DNA of 14,663 nt, taken from CBDULQ01 sp965368115. Its GTDB lineage: Bacteria; Pseudomonadota; Gammaproteobacteria; SZUA-229. Both the position numbers and the translations under genes were made by a program. The notes under the pieces are model-generated. The model was given only the letters and a program-made list of their open reading frames with translations. It was not told where the DNA came from and did not search any database. The stretch's first letter is position 1; each line of letters opens with the position of its first letter. The DNA lies in NCBI GenBank assembly GCA_965368115.1, contig CBDULQ010000077.1:1-14663 (forward strand). The letters are read 5' to 3'. Shown one piece after another: positions 14,030-14,663 of the stretch.

Positions 14030-14058
14030 AATATAGCGACAGACCGAGCAAAACTCAA
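14030..14058 (-). promoter_or_regulatory. Predicted sigma70-type promoter of the DUF6165-GT4 unit
   Basis: On the minus strand TTGAGT (14058-14053) and TATATT (14035-14030) are spaced by 17 bases and match consensus at 4/6 and 5/6 positions. A transcript start near 14023 leaves about 28 bases before the DUF6165 ATG at 13994. Of the promoters I looked for, this has the best spacing and hexamers. For the opposite direction only a weak pair is seen (TTGCAA 14136-14141 and TACTAT 14157-14162, spacing 15), so I do not mark a pseB promoter. Confidence 0.5.
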
Positions 14059-14188
14059 TAATAGAAGCTTGCCCCTGGCCGGTGGTTTACACCCGAATCA
14101 CTGATGCCAGCGGGCTCTCGGCGTGTTTTGTGATGTTGCAACGAGGCAATCAATGATACTATTACCGGCACAGAAATAAAGGTGATCT

Positions 14189-14663
14189 ATGTTCGATAAT
14201 AAATCCATTCTGATTACCGGTGGCACCGGCTCATTCGGCAAACAATACATCAAAACGCTGCTGACACGGTTTAAGCCCCGTAGGTTGATCGTATTTTCGC
14301 GTGACGAACTCAAGCAGTTTGAAATGCAGCAGGTGTTCAACCAGCCCTGCATGCGTTATTTCATCGGCGATGTCCGAGACCTTGAGCGCCTGCAGCAGGC
14401 AATGAATGGTGTCGACTATGTCATTCATGCGGCTGCCCTGAAACAGGTGCCCGCTGCTGAATACAATCCGACCGAATGTCTGAAAACCAATGTGCATGGT
14501 GCAGAAAATGTAATTCGTGCGGCACTGGATAATGATGTGGAAAAGGTCATCGCATTGTCGACCGACAAGGCCGCGAACCCGATCAACCTGTACGGCGCTT
14601 CCAAGCTGGCTTCGGATAAACTCTTCGTCGCTGCCAACAACATGGCGGGTGGTCACCGTACTC
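14189..14663 (+). CDS. pseB: UDP-GlcNAc 4,6-dehydratase (inverting), PseB type, 5' part
   Basis: PseB converts UDP-GlcNAc to a UDP-4-keto-6-deoxy-L-altro sugar, the first step to pseudaminic acid, used on flagellin, LPS or capsule. The frame runs off the window after 158 codons of a protein usually about 330-345 long. Visible are the Rossmann NADP motif ITGGTGSFGKQ (9-19), FSRDELKQFEM (36-46), IGDVRDLERL, AAALKQVPAAEYNP (81-94), LSTDKAANP (123-131, with catalytic D126 and K127) and YGASK (Y135, K139) of the extended SDR family. AAAGGTG upstream of ATG 14189 is the ribosome-binding site. The call could be shifted to a related 4,6-dehydratase of the FlaA1/CapD-like group, but the short soluble start and the motif set favour PseB. 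It probably opens a nonulosonic-acid cluster to the right. Confidence 0.88.
   Translation, partial: MFDNKSILITGGTGSFGKQYIKTLLTRFKPRRLIVFSRDELKQFEMQQVFNQPCMRYFIGDVRDLERLQQAMNGVDYVIHAAALKQVPAAEYNPTECLKTNVHGAENVIRAALDNDVEKVIALSTDKAANPINLYGASKLASDKLFVAANNMAGGHRT

Noticed and set aside
14231..14656. Minus-strand frame of 141 residues within pseB
   Set aside because: The plus strand encodes all hallmark SDR motifs of PseB, so the antisense frame is a shadow.

Overview
The window looks like chromosomal DNA of a free-living gammaproteobacterium of moderately high GC. This rests on the IlvD, PurT, GlnE, IlvE and DjlA sequences, which all match the gammaproteobacterial forms. It also rests on the order glnE-ilvE followed by LPS-core genes, which I know from Pseudomonas (glnE-ilvE-waaF-waaC). 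I cannot name a genus.

Layout. Positions 1-237 hold the last 78 residues of a methyl-accepting chemotaxis protein. Next comes ilvD (386-2239) behind a good sigma70-like promoter. The stretch after ilvD holds two tandem copies of an 82-83 bp inverted-repeat element whose right arms fit the neisserial dRS3 pattern (ATTCCC-N8-GGGAAT). purT follows. Its body is intact from 2620 to 3714, but its natural 5' end (ATG 2518) has an in-frame TGA at 2578 and a locally altered substrate-binding motif. Then come a 193-residue protein that I propose is CheZ-like (3792-4373), an AT-rich spacer, and a DjlA-type co-chaperone with no membrane anchor (4512-5300). A 10-bp inverted repeat sits just before glnE (5386-8289). 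ilvE (8311-9240) and a small zf-CHCC zinc-finger protein (9259-9468) follow closely.

From 9469 the window becomes an envelope-polysaccharide region with alternating strands. It holds a CDP-glycerol-type glycerophosphotransferase (-), a WaaE/LgtF-type GT2 (+), a GT9 heptosyltransferase-family protein (+), a GT4 (-), a DUF6165 protein (-), and the first 158 codons of a PseB-type UDP-GlcNAc 4,6-dehydratase (+) running off the right edge.

How the parts fit. The left half is housekeeping: branched-chain amino acid synthesis (ilvD, ilvE), nitrogen control of glutamine synthetase (glnE), formate-dependent purine synthesis (purT) and chaperone work. The right half builds or decorates LPS core or surface glycans and may lead into nonulosonic (pseudaminic-type) acid synthesis. 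I saw no transposase, integrase, phage gene, CRISPR array, tRNA or rRNA. The most unusual points are the broken 5' end of purT next to the paired repeats, the CheZ-like protein, and the DUF6165-GT4 pair with its own promoter.
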